Notes: generated by a model from the letters alone, not told the origin. Shown: positions 35,632 through 44,394, counted from the stretch's first letter. The stretch is DNA of 64,000 nucleotides from Candidatus Solibacter sp. (GCA_013822245.1 PNKE01000014.1:177951-241950), one strand, 5' to 3'. A program made the numbers and translations.

Positions 35632-37260
35632 ATGAGATTCGCCGATAACCAGATTTGGGCGATCGTCAAGGCCCAGTGGCGGGGCTGGCTCAACCAGGGA
35701 CCGAAATCGGTCTGGGGCATGTGGATCGTCTATCTCGTCTGGTATGGATTCGCCGCATTCCTGGCCTGGGTGGCGGCCGCCGTCCTGCCCGAAATCAAGG
35801 ACCCGCGCCGGTTGGTCCAGGCCGTCGAGGCGGCGCTGTTCCTGGGCATGCTCTACTGGCAACTGGTCCCCATCCTGCTGGCCAGCACCGGCATGTCGCT
35901 CGATCTGAAACGCCTGCTGGTCTACCCCGTTGAACCGTCAAAGCTGTTCACCATCGAAGTCATCCTTCGCCTGTCCACCGGCCTGGAAGTGGCCATCGTC
36001 CTGGCCGGCGTCTCGGCCGGCCTTTGGCGCCACCCCGGCGCACCCTGGTGGGGTCCGTTCATTTTCCTGCCCTACATGGCCTTCAACATGTTCCTGTCGG
36101 CCGGCGTGCGCGACCTGCTGGCCCGCCTCATGTCCAGGCGCGGCATCCGTGAACTGGTCATCTTCGCCGTCGTCCTGGTCAGCGCCCTGCCTCAACTGCT
36201 GCTCATGATGTTCCCGCCCGAACGCATGAGAGGCCAGCAGATCCTGCACTTCTTCGACAATCTGCCCGTCCTGCCCCTGCCCTGGACCCTGGGCGCCCGC
36301 ACCGCCGTGGGCGACGGGGCCTGGTGGGCCGCGCCCGTCGTCCTGCTCTATCTCGGCCTCGGACTCTGGTTCGGCTACCGCCAGTTCATCGCCGGACTGA
36401 ACCGGGACCGCGCCGAAAAACCCCGCCCGAAGAAGGAGCCCTCGGCCCGCTCCATCGCCGTCGCCGGCTGGCTCGAGGGCTTCTACCGCCTCCCTTCGCG
36501 CCTGCTGCCCGACCCGCTTGGCGTCCTCGTCGAAAAGGAGTTCCGGTTCCTTTCGCGCGCTTCCCGCTTCCGCCTCGTCTTCTTCATGGGTTTCTCGTTC
36601 GGCCTCATTATCTGGTTCCCGCTGGCCTTCAGGGAGGGCCGGCAGCAGGGCATGCTGGCCGAAAATTTCCTGGTCTGGGTGAGCCTCTATGCCACGCTGA
36701 TGCTCGGCGACGTGCTTTTCTGGAACTGTTTCGGCTTCGACCGCCAGGCCGTCCAGGCCTACTACGCCATGCCCGTCCGCTTCTCCACCATCCTGTTGGG
36801 CAAGAACATCGCCGCCGTCTCGCTGCTGTTTCTTGAAGTCCTGCTGGTGACGCTCGCCTGCACGCTCTTTCAGATCAAGGTCACGCTCGAAAAGGCCATC
36901 GAGGCGTTCGCCGTCACCGGCCTGGTCTGCCTGTTCCTGCTCCCGGTCGGCAACCTGATGTCGGTCCGCATGCCGCGTCCGGCTGACCCGTCAAGCTCCT
37001 GGCGCAACTCAAGCGCCGGCAAGTCCCAACTGCTGCTGCTCATCGTCTACCCACTGTTGAGTATCCCCGTCGCTCTGGCCTACCTCTCCAGATACGCCTT
37101 CGGCGCCCAACTCGCCTTCTATCTCACCCTTGCCGGCGGCTACATCATCGCCGGAATCACTTACTATGTGGCCATGGAGTCCGCCGTCGAATATGCCGTC
37201 CGCGAATCGGAATCCACCATCGCCGCGCTGTCGAAGGGAGAAGGACCGATTGGCGCTTAA
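35632..37260 (+). CDS. ABC transporter permease, large multi-spanning protein
   Basis: A 542-residue inner-membrane protein with about twelve hydrophobic segments arranged in two halves around a charged cytosolic stretch (NRDRAEKPRPKKEPSARS). Hydrophobic blocks include TVWG-free ones such as VWGMWIVYLVWYGFAAFLAWVAAAV, LILFYAVVL-like patterns in the middle and SQLLLLIVYPLLSIPVALAYLSRYAF near the end. No soluble domain is visible. It partners the ATPase encoded just upstream. Its last 11 bases overlap the next gene, read from TTG. ABC-2-type exporters of this shape move lipids, peptides or drugs. Confidence 0.88.
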   Translation: MRFADNQIWAIVKAQWRGWLNQGPKSVWGMWIVYLVWYGFAAFLAWVAAAVLPEIKDPRRLVQAVEAALFLGMLYWQLVPILLASTGMSLDLKRLLVYPVEPSKLFTIEVILRLSTGLEVAIVLAGVSAGLWRHPGAPWWGPFIFLPYMAFNMFLSAGVRDLLARLMSRRGIRELVIFAVVLVSALPQLLLMMFPPERMRGQQILHFFDNLPVLPLPWTLGARTAVGDGAWWAAPVVLLYLGLGLWFGYRQFIAGLNRDRAEKPRPKKEPSARSIAVAGWLEGFYRLPSRLLPDPLGVLVEKEFRFLSRASRFRLVFFMGFSFGLIIWFPLAFREGRQQGMLAENFLVWVSLYATLMLGDVLFWNCFGFDRQAVQAYYAMPVRFSTILLGKNIAAVSLLFLEVLLVTLACTLFQIKVTLEKAIEAFAVTGLVCLFLLPVGNLMSVRMPRPADPSSSWRNSSAGKSQLLLLIVYPLLSIPVALAYLSRYAFGAQLAFYLTLAGGYIIAGITYYVAMESAVEYAVRESESTIAALSKGEGPIGA

Positions 37261-38941
37261 ACGCCCAGCATGGACTCTGCTCTGGGCGCTGCTCGCCGCC
37301 GTGCCCGCCGCGGGCGCCTGGCAGGAGGCCAGGTCCGGCCCGTTCATTGTGATCTCGGAGCGGGGCGGCGGGCAGATCCGCGAAACCCTCGCCGCGCTCG
37401 AACAGTTCCGCGGCGCCCTTGGCCAGGCCGTCGGCAAGGATAATCTGAAGACCGTCTGGCCCGTCACCGTCGTCCTGGACCGCGGCACGCAGGCCGAGGC
37501 CACTCTCGGCATGAGCCGCGATGGCTGGATCGCCTTCTGGCCCGAAAAGTCCCACCCCGCCGGCGCCTGGTTCCGCCAGTTGGCCCTGCTGCTTCTCGAA
37601 GACAGCCTGCCCGGCCAGATGACGCTTGGCTTCGAGGATGCCATCGCCGAGGCCTACTCGACTCTCCAGATCGACGGCGCCCGCATCACTTTCGGCACAC
37701 CCCCGCCCGCGCGGGAGCGCACCTGGCAATGGGCGCTCATCCATCAACTTACCGTCAATGAGGACACCCGCGGCCGTATCCGCGTGCTCATGTCCAACCT
37801 CGCCAACGGCGGCGGCTTCGACGCCTCCCTGCGCAACTCCTTCCAGCGCACCCGCGCCGAAGTGGAGAAGGAGGCCAGGGCCTATGCCGCCGCGACGTCG
37901 TTTGAGACCGCCTCCTGGTCCGGTTTCGGCATCAATCCCGATCGCTTCCGGCTGGACCCCTCGCTGCCGTCGCGCGTCCGGCTCATCCCCGGCGACCTCG
38001 CCCTGGGCCGCGCCAAATACGCCGAATCCGTCGCCGCCTACGAAAAGGCCCAGAAGGAGCGTCCTTCGACGGCCGGATTCGAAGGTCTCGGCCTCGCCCT
38101 CGCCGGCTTGGGCCGCAAGGAGCAGGCCCTCATCGCTTTGCGTGAGGTCGCCGCCGACGAAACCGGCGGCGCCCGCGGACTGCTTGAACTCGCCAGGCTC
38201 GAACCGGGCAGGGAAGAGTCGCGCCTCGCCGTCGAGCGCGCCTCGCTGAAGAAACCCGATTGGGCCGAACCGTTCATCCTCGCCGCCACCCAGGAGCCCG
38301 GCCCGGTCCGTAAGGCCTATCTGCTCAAGAAGGCCGTCGAACTCGCGCCCCGCCGCGTCATGCTCTATGAGCAGCTCGCCGCCGCCCAGACCGCTGCCGG
38401 CCAGTTTGACGATGCCTCGAAGTCCTGGCGCGCCGCCATTCGCGTGGCCGGATCCGAACAGGCCCGCGCCGAACTGCTCGAACGCCAGCGCGCCGCCGAA
38501 ACCGCTCGCCTCGACGCCGCCGGCGCCGCCCGCCGGAAACAGCAGCAGGAGGACCGCGACGAAGTCGAAAAGCTCAAAAACGAGGCCGAAAACCGGATTC
38601 GTGCCGCTGAAAAGCGCGCCAACGAGGCCTCAGGGGGGCTGAAGTCTTCCGATAAACCGCTCGACTGGTGGGACGGCCCGGCCCTGGAAAAGGCCGATGG
38701 CCGGCTCCTGCGCGTTGAATGCCTGGGCAAAGCGGCGCGGCTGGTCATCGGTCTGGCGGATGGCAGCACGCTGCGCCTGAATATCCCTGATCCCTCCAAG
38801 GTCGTCGTGATGGGGAGCGGCCAGGCCACGCTGGCCTGCGGCGTCTCGAAATCCCCGCGCCCCGTGCGCGTCGAATACCAGCCCAGGCGCGATGCCCGGG
38901 CGGCGACGGCGGGCGAGGCGGTGATGGTGGAGTTTAAGTAG
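37250..38941 (+). CDS. Secreted TPR/coiled-coil protein, TTG start
   Basis: A 563-residue exported protein. I take TTG at 37250 because it gives the signal sequence (LALKRPAWTLLWALLAAVPAAGAWQ), has AAGGA 4 bases before it and overlaps the permease stop by 11 bases; the alternative ATG at 37130 is inside the permease gene. The middle holds tetratricopeptide-like repeats (SVAAYEKAQKERPSTAGFEGLGLALAGLGR; DDASKSWRAAI) and the region 440-500 is a charged coiled coil (RQRAAETARLDAAGAARRKQQQ). The C-terminal 100 residues are beta-rich. The N-terminal part resembles a peptidase-like alpha/beta domain but no HExxH is present. Function unknown; probable periplasmic partner of the ABC exporter. Confidence 0.72.
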   Translation: MALKRPAWTLLWALLAAVPAAGAWQEARSGPFIVISERGGGQIRETLAALEQFRGALGQAVGKDNLKTVWPVTVVLDRGTQAEATLGMSRDGWIAFWPEKSHPAGAWFRQLALLLLEDSLPGQMTLGFEDAIAEAYSTLQIDGARITFGTPPPARERTWQWALIHQLTVNEDTRGRIRVLMSNLANGGGFDASLRNSFQRTRAEVEKEARAYAAATSFETASWSGFGINPDRFRLDPSLPSRVRLIPGDLALGRAKYAESVAAYEKAQKERPSTAGFEGLGLALAGLGRKEQALIALREVAADETGGARGLLELARLEPGREESRLAVERASLKKPDWAEPFILAATQEPGPVRKAYLLKKAVELAPRRVMLYEQLAAAQTAAGQFDDASKSWRAAIRVAGSEQARAELLERQRAAETARLDAAGAARRKQQQEDRDEVEKLKNEAENRIRAAEKRANEASGGLKSSDKPLDWWDGPALEKADGRLLRVECLGKAARLVIGLADGSTLRLNIPDPSKVVVMGSGQATLACGVSKSPRPVRVEYQPRRDARAATAGEAVMVEFK

Positions 38942-38944
38942 CCG

Positions 38945-40156
38945 ATGAATCAGAATTCCATGCGCTGGACCGCCGTCGGCGTCTTCGCCCTGGCCAACGC
39001 GCTGAACTTCCTTGACCGCCAGATCCTCGCCGCCCTCGCCCCCCAGATCATGACCGAATTCGGCATGACCGCCACCGGCTATGGCGACGTCATCCTGGCC
39101 TTCTCGCTGACCTACGCCATCGCCGCCCCCCTGGCCGGGCTGATGATCGATAAAATCGGCCTGCGCCTGGGCTCGGCCATCGCCGTGGCCTTCTGGTCGG
39201 TCGCCGCCATGGCCACCGGCCTGGTCTCCTCGCTCAAGGGGCTTATCATCTGCCGCGCGGCCCTCGGCATCGGAGAAGCCGGCGGAATCCCGGCCACGGG
39301 CAAGGCCTCGGCCGTCTATCTGGTCCCCCGCGAACGCGCCCTGGGCAGCGCCGTCTATCAGATGGGTCTCACCATCGGCGCCATGACCGCGCCCATCTTT
39401 GCCCAGTGGATCTCCCGCATGTACGGCTGGCGCGCGGCCTTCATGGTCGCCGGCGCCCTGGGCTTTTTCTGGATTCCGCTCTGGTTCCGCATCGAACGCC
39501 GCGCCCCCAAGGCCGGCGAACTGGCCACGCCGCGCTCCTCGCCCGTCTCCGAAGTCCTCAAGGACCCCCGCTACTGGGCGCTGCTCGCCTCCAACGTCCT
39601 GCTGATGTCGGTCTACAGCTTGTGGGTGAACTGGACCACCGTCTACCTGGTCCGCGAACACGGTCTCACCCAGCAGGCCGCCAACTACCAACTCGCCTGG
39701 ATCCCGCCCATCTTCGCCACCGCCGGCGGACTGTTCGGCGGCTGGCTCGTCTTCCGCCTCGGCAAGGGCGCCGCCGACGTCACTCCCGTCCGCATGTCGG
39801 TGATCGGTTTCGGATGCCTGCTGCTGCTCTCCAACGCCGCCGTTCCCCTCATGGGTTCGCCCAACGCCGCGGTGGCGCTCATCTGTCTCAGCTTTTTCGC
39901 CTGCGTCGCCGCCAGCGTCAATATCTACGCCCTGCCGCTCGACCTGTTCGGCCCCGGACGCGCGGCGTTCGCGGTCGCCGGCCTCACCTCGGCCTACGGC
40001 TTGCTTCAGGGCGTCTTCTCCGCCGCCGTCGGGCGCATCGTCGACGGCTACGGCTTCGGACCCGTCTGCGTGGCCGTGGCCCTGCTCCCGCTCGGCTCCT
40101 GGGCCGTGCTCCAACTCGCCCTGCGGAGGCGGCATGCGCCGGCGCGGCATGGTTGA
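38945..40156 (+). CDS. MFS transporter, ACS (sugar acid) type
   Basis: A 403-residue, 12-helix major facilitator. MFS signature fragments: NFLDRQILAALAPQIMTEFGM near the N-terminus, DKIGLRLGS in loop 2-3 and RAALGIGEAGGIPATGKA in helix 4, the motif found in the anion:cation symporter family (glucarate, hexuronate and related carriers). It begins 3 bases after the TPR protein stop and its 3' end overlaps rimI-like by 23 bases. A related transporter lies at 57334. The likely cargo is a sugar acid; that is family-based inference. Confidence 0.9.
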   Translation: MNQNSMRWTAVGVFALANALNFLDRQILAALAPQIMTEFGMTATGYGDVILAFSLTYAIAAPLAGLMIDKIGLRLGSAIAVAFWSVAAMATGLVSSLKGLIICRAALGIGEAGGIPATGKASAVYLVPRERALGSAVYQMGLTIGAMTAPIFAQWISRMYGWRAAFMVAGALGFFWIPLWFRIERRAPKAGELATPRSSPVSEVLKDPRYWALLASNVLLMSVYSLWVNWTTVYLVREHGLTQQAANYQLAWIPPIFATAGGLFGGWLVFRLGKGAADVTPVRMSVIGFGCLLLLSNAAVPLMGSPNAAVALICLSFFACVAASVNIYALPLDLFGPGRAAFAVAGLTSAYGLLQGVFSAAVGRIVDGYGFGPVCVAVALLPLGSWAVLQLALRRRHAPARHG

Positions 40157-40607
40157 TACCCGCCGCATGACCAGCTCCGACCTGCCCCGTATCGCCGAAA
40201 TCCAGGCCCATTCGCCGGAAGCCGCCCACTGGAAACCCGAGGACTATCTCCACCACCAGTGCTGGGTGGCTGAATCCGGCCCCGTGCTGGCCGGCTTCCT
40301 CGTCCTGCGCGAAACCGCCCCTGGCGAGGCCGAAATCCTCAACCTCGCCGTCGATCCCGCCTGCCGCCGCCAGGGCGTCGCCGCCGCCCTGCTGCGAGCC
40401 GCCTCGCTCCACCGCTTCGAGCGGGTCTTTCTCGAAGTCAGGGAGTCGAACGCCGCCGCCCGCGCCCTCTATGCCGCATTTGGATTCATCGGTTCCGGCG
40501 TACGGCCCAATTACTACGCGTGCCCCAACGAAGCGGGTATTGTCATGAAACTGCAAAAGTGGTACGGTTTGGGTGACGAGGGGCCAACGGGTCCCCCAGA
40601 CGTGTAG
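40134..40607 (+). CDS. GNAT N-acetyltransferase, RimI-like
   Basis: A 157-residue acetyltransferase of the RimI type. The acetyl-CoA-binding motif A reads EAEILNLAVDPACRRQGVAAALLRAA (R-x-x-G-x-A), and the LEVRESNAAARALYAAFGFIGSG segment is the conserved RimI motif B. Acetylates the N-terminal alanine of ribosomal protein S18 or another protein target in the family; in this organism the substrate is not known. The ATG (MRRRGMVDTRR) overlaps the end of the MFS gene by 23 bases. Confidence 0.85.
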   Translation: MRRRGMVDTRRMTSSDLPRIAEIQAHSPEAAHWKPEDYLHHQCWVAESGPVLAGFLVLRETAPGEAEILNLAVDPACRRQGVAAALLRAASLHRFERVFLEVRESNAAARALYAAFGFIGSGVRPNYYACPNEAGIVMKLQKWYGLGDEGPTGPPDV

Positions 40608-40630
40608 ACCGATGCGAACGACAACCCCCA

Positions 40631-40661
40631 CCGGGCCGGGAATCGCCGGGAAAAGGCCCGG
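40631..40661 (+). terminator. Hairpin between RimI-like and YdcH-like genes
   Basis: CCGGGCC (40631-40637) pairs with GGCCCGG (40655-40661). It lies 24 bases past the acetyltransferase stop and before the Shine-Dalgarno AAGGAG of the next gene. No T tract, so it could be an attenuator or a processing site. Confidence 0.35.
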
Positions 40662-40694
40662 CAAGGCCGTCCATCATAAGGAGATTCACGCAAT

Positions 40695-40931
40695 ATGGAA
40701 AAAGTGAGACAGGAAGAACTCAAAGCGCACCTGATGGCGACGAACGAGGAGTTCCGAGTCATGGCTGAGCAGCACGCGAATTATGAGCGGCTGATCAACG
40801 AGATTGAAGCCAAAGCGCATGTGACTCCGGAAGACGAGTTTGAAGAGCACCGGTTGAAAAAGTTGAAACTTCACCTCAAAGACCAGATGGCTGCGATGAT
40901 GAGCAGGACGAGCGCTTCGGAGGTTGCATAA
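40695..40931 (+). CDS. YdcH-like (DUF465) small protein
   Basis: A 78-residue all-helical protein, probably a coiled-coil hairpin. The stretch LKAHLMATNEEFRVMAEQHANYERLINEIEAKAHVTPEDEFEEHRLKKLKLHLKDQM has the typical DUF465/YdcH pattern (long charged helix, TPE turn, second helix with LKK). A strong AAGGAG lies 11 bases before the ATG. The DNA is less GC-rich than its neighbours, as often seen for highly expressed small genes. Its role is unknown. Followed by a good terminator. Confidence 0.85.
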   Translation: MEKVRQEELKAHLMATNEEFRVMAEQHANYERLINEIEAKAHVTPEDEFEEHRLKKLKLHLKDQMAAMMSRTSASEVA

Positions 40932-40970
40932 CGCTTTCCCCGTTCCAGCCGCGAGTACCGCTGCTTCCTG

Positions 40971-41002
40971 AGGCCCCGGACGCCATCGCGTTTCCGGGGC
41001 CT
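40971..41002 (+). terminator. Stem-loop terminator after YdcH-like gene
   Basis: AGGCCCCGGA (40971-40980) pairs with TCCGGGGCCT (40993-41002), a perfect 10-base-pair stem with a 12-base loop. Only a weak T run follows (TCGATTTG). Confidence 0.6.
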
Positions 41003-41038
41003 TCGATTTGAGTGACCAAACGAACCCCCCGCCCCCGC

Positions 41039-42112
41039 CTACCGTATCGCCCCGCGCTCCCTCAGAATTGGTAAAACCCGCCCCAGCGGCAACGCTTCCA
41101 CCCTCCGCCCGTTCGATTCCACCGTCTCGGCCTTGAACAGCGAGTTGTACACCGCCTCCTCGGTGGCCTCCACCACCGCCAGAAACAGCGGCGACATCGC
41201 GTCGTTCGCCGTGAACGGCCCGCCGCCCCGGTCTGTCGTGAAAGCGATGGCGTAATCGCCCGAGCCGTTCGACCCCGCCGCGCCCGTCCTGCCCAGCCCC
41301 AGCGCTGTCCGCGCCGCCATCCGCTTCAGGTTCCTCGCATCCACCGGCGCGTCCGTTGCCACCACCACAATCACGCTTCCATCCGCCGTTCCCGTCCCGT
41401 CCCCTTCCAGCATCCGCCCCACCGGCACCCCGGCAATCAGCAGATCCCCGCCATGATTGGTTTGGACAAGCACCCCCACGGTATATCCCCCGGATACACG
41501 CCTCGACGCCGTCCCAATCCCGCCCTTATACCCGAAACAGACCGTTCCCGCGCCCGCTCCAACCCCGCCCTCCTCCACCGCCCCGCCCCTCGCTGACCCG
41601 ATAGCGGCAAATACCTCCTCCCGCCCGGCGTGCCTTCCTCGAATGTCGTTCAGCCCGCCGTCGTTGGTCTCCGCCACCACCGGGTTGATGCTTCGAACGC
41701 TTTCGTTGCCCGGCATCGCCAGCATGTAGTCGATCACCGCATCAGCCACCCGGGCCACGTTCAACGTGGACGTCAGCAGCACCGGCGTCTCGATCTCGCC
41801 CAGTTCCTCCACCTGCGTCGATCCGGCCAGCTTGCCAAATCCGTTGAACGTGTATACCGCTCCCCTCACCTTCTCCCGGAAGATGTTGCCCCCATGCGGC
41901 ACGATGGCTGTGACGCCCGTCAGCACATTCGGCGGGCGGACCACCGCCGCATGTCCCACGCGAACTCCGGCCACGTCCGTGATGGCGTTCAACGCCCCTG
42001 TTTCCAGTGTCCCGGTCCTCAGGCCCGCTTCTCGAGCCCTCGGCCTCTGAGCTGACAGGCAGACGCCGGCCACCAGCGTCAAACAGGCGTAATAGAAGGT
42101 TTTGCGCACCAT
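41039..42112 (-). CDS. P1-family aminopeptidase (DmpA type), exported
   Basis: A 357-residue autoprocessing hydrolase of the DmpA/beta-peptidyl aminopeptidase family. Signal peptide MVRKTFYYACLTLVAGVCLSAQ. Family motifs: NAITDVAGVRVGHAAVV, then the processing and nucleophile region around AGAGTVCFGYKGGIGTASRRV and VGVLVQTNHGGDL. The mature enzyme would be cleaved between a Gly and the catalytic Ser. Removes N-terminal beta- or D-residues from small peptides in the family. Alone between a terminator and the cold shock gene. Confidence 0.9.
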   Translation of the reverse strand: MVRKTFYYACLTLVAGVCLSAQRPRAREAGLRTGTLETGALNAITDVAGVRVGHAAVVRPPNVLTGVTAIVPHGGNIFREKVRGAVYTFNGFGKLAGSTQVEELGEIETPVLLTSTLNVARVADAVIDYMLAMPGNESVRSINPVVAETNDGGLNDIRGRHAGREEVFAAIGSARGGAVEEGGVGAGAGTVCFGYKGGIGTASRRVSGGYTVGVLVQTNHGGDLLIAGVPVGRMLEGDGTGTADGSVIVVVATDAPVDARNLKRMAARTALGLGRTGAAGSNGSGDYAIAFTTDRGGGPFTANDAMSPLFLAVVEATEEAVYNSLFKAETVESNGRRVEALPLGRVLPILRERGAIR

Positions 42113-42160
42113 GCGGGGCTACTCCTCAAGCCCCGTCATGGTATCAAAACCGCCCCGGCT

Positions 42161-42364
42161 TCAGACCGGCTCGACGTTCTGCGCCTGCAATCCCTTCGGC
42201 CCCGTGATGCACTCAAAGTGCACTTCCTTGCCCTCTTCCAAGGTCCGGTAGCCCTCCTTCGAAATCGAACTGTAGTGCACAAAGACATCCTCGCCGCTCT
42301 GACGGACGATGAAGCCATAGCCCTTCGCATTGTTAAACCACTTCACAACTCCCGTTTCCTTCAC
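42161..42364 (-). CDS. Cold shock-like nucleic-acid-binding protein
   Basis: A 67-residue OB-fold single-stranded nucleic-acid-binding protein, an RNA chaperone. RNP1 is KGYGFIVR and RNP2 is VFVHYSSI; length matches CspA. Start codon is GTG (42364) with AGGAGG 7 bases before it, so the first Met is from GTG. Its mRNA would begin near 42482, giving a 118-base leader with a hairpin, a trait of cold-regulated csp messages. Confidence 0.95.
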   Translation of the reverse strand: MKETGVVKWFNNAKGYGFIVRQSGEDVFVHYSSISKEGYRTLEEGKEVHFECITGPKGLQAQNVEPV

Positions 42365-42449
42365 TCAATTGCCTCCTGACGGTCTGTACTGCCCCGGTAA
42401 CTCCTTGATGCAGGTAGCTTCTGGAGCGAGAGTCCAATTTGTTGCCCAG

Positions 42450-42468
42450 ACGCCGCTGTCGGCGGCGT
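42450..42468 (-). promoter_or_regulatory. Hairpin in cold shock mRNA leader
   Basis: ACGCCGC (42450-42456) and GCGGCGT (42462-42468) form a 7-base-pair stem with a 5-base loop, in the leader between the proposed promoter and the GTG start. Confidence 0.4.
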
Positions 42469-42488
42469 AAATCTGACGAGTTGAGTCA

Positions 42489-42517
42489 AGTATGCCAGAA
42501 TTCTCGCCAGCTTCCAA
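42489..42517 (-). promoter_or_regulatory. Promoter of the cold shock gene
   Basis: On the minus strand, TTGGAA (42517-42512), a 17-base spacer and CATACT (42494-42489). Predicted start near 42482. Confidence 0.5.
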
Positions 42518-42600
42518 CAGGCTTTAATGTATGTTGCTGTCCGCCCCGTTTTTCGGCTCCGCCGCCCGCCGCAGACTCGCCATTCCGGCCAGGCGGTCTG

Positions 42601-43137
42601 GAGGCTCTCAATGTCCAACCTGACGCGCCGCACACTGCTGTCCATGATAAAGACGGCGTCGGGGACGGCGGCCAGGGCAAAAACCGCCGCCCCCGCGACC
42701 ATCACCGCGATGACTCCGGAGTCAGCGTCCATGCCTCCGTCGCCGCCATCCGCCGCTGGGTCCCCGCCTGGGGCGCCCGCCGCGTGGCCTTCGCCCTCGA
42801 CCTGCACTGCCCATGGATCCGCGGCCCGCACAACGGGGACATCTGCTTCCCCGGCGGCCAAAACCACCGCAACTTGGCCGAAATCGTCTCCTTCTCGAAG
42901 ATCCTCGAACGGGTCAAAACCGGGCCGCTGCCTTTTTCGGCCGCGAACAATCCACCCTTCGGCGCGGCCTGGAACAACGCGTCGAACTACTCCCAGGGCA
43001 TATCGTTCGCCGGTTGGGCCGCCGCGGCCATCGAGATCCCCTACGCCAACTGCGGCGCGGTTGACGTCACGCCGCGTTCAGCCCGCTCGCTCGGCCACGC
43101 CCTCGCGGCGGCCCTGCGTGAATGCCTGCGTGCCTGG
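42601..43137 (+). pseudogene. Remnant of M14-type zinc carboxypeptidase (C-terminal half)
   Basis: One frame encodes an unmistakable M14-type carboxypeptidase tail: HDKDGVGDGGQGKNRRPRDHHRD, then ALDLHCPWIRGPHNGDICF (zinc-ligand His), NNPPFGAAWNNASNYSQG and WAAAAIEIPYANCGAV (catalytic Glu). The front half with the HxxE zinc site is gone; upstream DNA is the cold shock leader and promoter. The frame has no start at the right place, and its natural stop is lost: the frame runs on antisense into the PepSY gene. Several consensus residues are changed (for example GDGGQ for GDGDQ). I therefore treat it as a decaying fragment. It is not certain that a short protein is not made. Confidence 0.65.
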
Positions 43138-43147
43138 CGCCACCGCA

Positions 43148-43753
43148 TCACAGCAGCCAGACAAACAGGGCGAAACTCGCCGCTCCCGCCGCCAGGGCCG
43201 CGATCCCCGGCTTCCGCAATCCGCGCACCGGCAGCCACATGCAGATCCCGCTGGCCACCCACACGATCAACCCCAGGCACACGATGTCCACCACCACGCC
43301 CCACGAATCATGCAGCACACTGTCCTGCTCGAAGCCGCCCTTGGCGTGCAGGCCGGTCAGCATATGGTCCCACCGGAAACGCTTGTCTTCCACCACCAGC
43401 CTGCGCTCCTCGACGAAGTACTTGATCTGCGTCGATCGCCACACGCTGTGGTGATAGACGTTCACCTGCTTCGCCCCCTGCCGGTACGCCCCAAACGCCC
43501 CCTCGCGCCCGGCGGCCCGCATCATCGCCCGCCCCAGTTCGCGTAATCCGGCCTTGTCTTCCGGCGCCGGCGCGTCGAACGCCATCTCGGCCGCTTTGTT
43601 CCAGTTCGGCAGATTCTTCGCCTTGTCCAACTCGTCGAACAGCCGCCCATGGCTGAACGGAATCGAACTCACGGCATACAGCAGCATCCACGGCGATAGC
43701 GCCAGCCCCAGATACAGATGAACGCGCCGGTTGAGATGCTGAAATTCCATCAT
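43148..43753 (-). CDS. PepSY-type membrane protein (copy A)
   Basis: A 201-residue inner-membrane protein. N-terminal helix after LNRRVHLYLGLALSPWMLLYAVSS, a periplasmic domain of about 120 residues that resembles PepSY (FVEERRLVVEDKRFRWDHMLTGLH), and two C-terminal hydrophobic segments (WGVVVDIVCLGLIVWVASGICMWLPV, then LAAGAASFALFVWLL). Related to copy B just upstream; the HLYLGLALSPWMLLYAVS / HLYTGFFLAPWVVMYAVS motif is shared. PepSY-TM proteins are often tied to iron uptake or thiol redox, which is not supported here by other neighbours. Starts at the first of two ATGs (43753). Confidence 0.75.
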   Translation of the reverse strand: MMEFQHLNRRVHLYLGLALSPWMLLYAVSSIPFSHGRLFDELDKAKNLPNWNKAAEMAFDAPAPEDKAGLRELGRAMMRAAGREGAFGAYRQGAKQVNVYHHSVWRSTQIKYFVEERRLVVEDKRFRWDHMLTGLHAKGGFEQDSVLHDSWGVVVDIVCLGLIVWVASGICMWLPVRGLRKPGIAALAAGAASFALFVWLL

Positions 43754-43761
43754 GCCTCCGT

Positions 43762-44355
43762 TCAGAGAGTGATCGCGTAGAATACGAAAACCGCCAGCCC
43801 GCCGAGCGCGAACGCCAGTCCCCATCTCCGCGTCGCCTTCATCTGCCACCACAGTATGATCCCGGACACCACCCAGAACACCATCGCCACGATAAACAGA
43901 TCGACGATAAACGCCCACACGTCGTCCGCGGCGTAATCCTGCTGATAGCCGCGCCGGCGGTGCATTCGCTCCAGCAGCGCGCTCGTCTTCGCCGCCTGGC
44001 CTTCCACAACCACTTTTCCGTCGGCCGGCGTATACGTGATCCGCAACGGGTCGCGCAGCCGCTGCCGCTGCACGGACAACGCTGTCTTGTCCGCGCTCCA
44101 CCTCGCGTTGTGCGCCCCGTCGATCTCCAGCCAGTTCAGGATCACTCTGGCCTGCGCGCTCGCCGTTCCGCCCTCCGGCAGCACGCCGTCGAAAGCCCGC
44201 TCGGCCCGCCTCTCCCAGCGCGGGCCTTCTTCAGCCTCGCCGCTGAAAAACGCCCGGTGGTTCATCGCCGCCGTGCTCACCGCGTACATCACCACCCATG
44301 GCGCAAGGAAAAATCCCGTGTAGAGGTGGATCCTCCTCAGCAGTTTCGAGAGCAT
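43762..44355 (-). CDS. PepSY-type membrane protein (copy B)
   Basis: A 197-residue paralogue of the following gene with the same layout: membrane anchor (RRIHLYTGFFLAPWVVMYAVSTAA), about 120 soluble residues containing a PepSY-like stretch (LRITYTPADGKVVVEGQAAKTSALLERMH), then two C-terminal transmembrane segments (VWAFIVDLFIVAMVFWVVSGIILWW and LAFALGGLAVFVFYAITL). It is the first of the two and lies 8 bases upstream of copy A. A tandem duplication followed by divergence is likely, and the pair may form a heterodimer. No heme or metal ligands are obvious. Confidence 0.75.
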   Translation of the reverse strand: MLSKLLRRIHLYTGFFLAPWVVMYAVSTAAMNHRAFFSGEAEEGPRWERRAERAFDGVLPEGGTASAQARVILNWLEIDGAHNARWSADKTALSVQRQRLRDPLRITYTPADGKVVVEGQAAKTSALLERMHRRRGYQQDYAADDVWAFIVDLFIVAMVFWVVSGIILWWQMKATRRWGLAFALGGLAVFVFYAITL

Positions 44356-44394
44356 ATCGCGTCAGTGTAGCTCAACTTCGCTCCGCCCCGCGCG

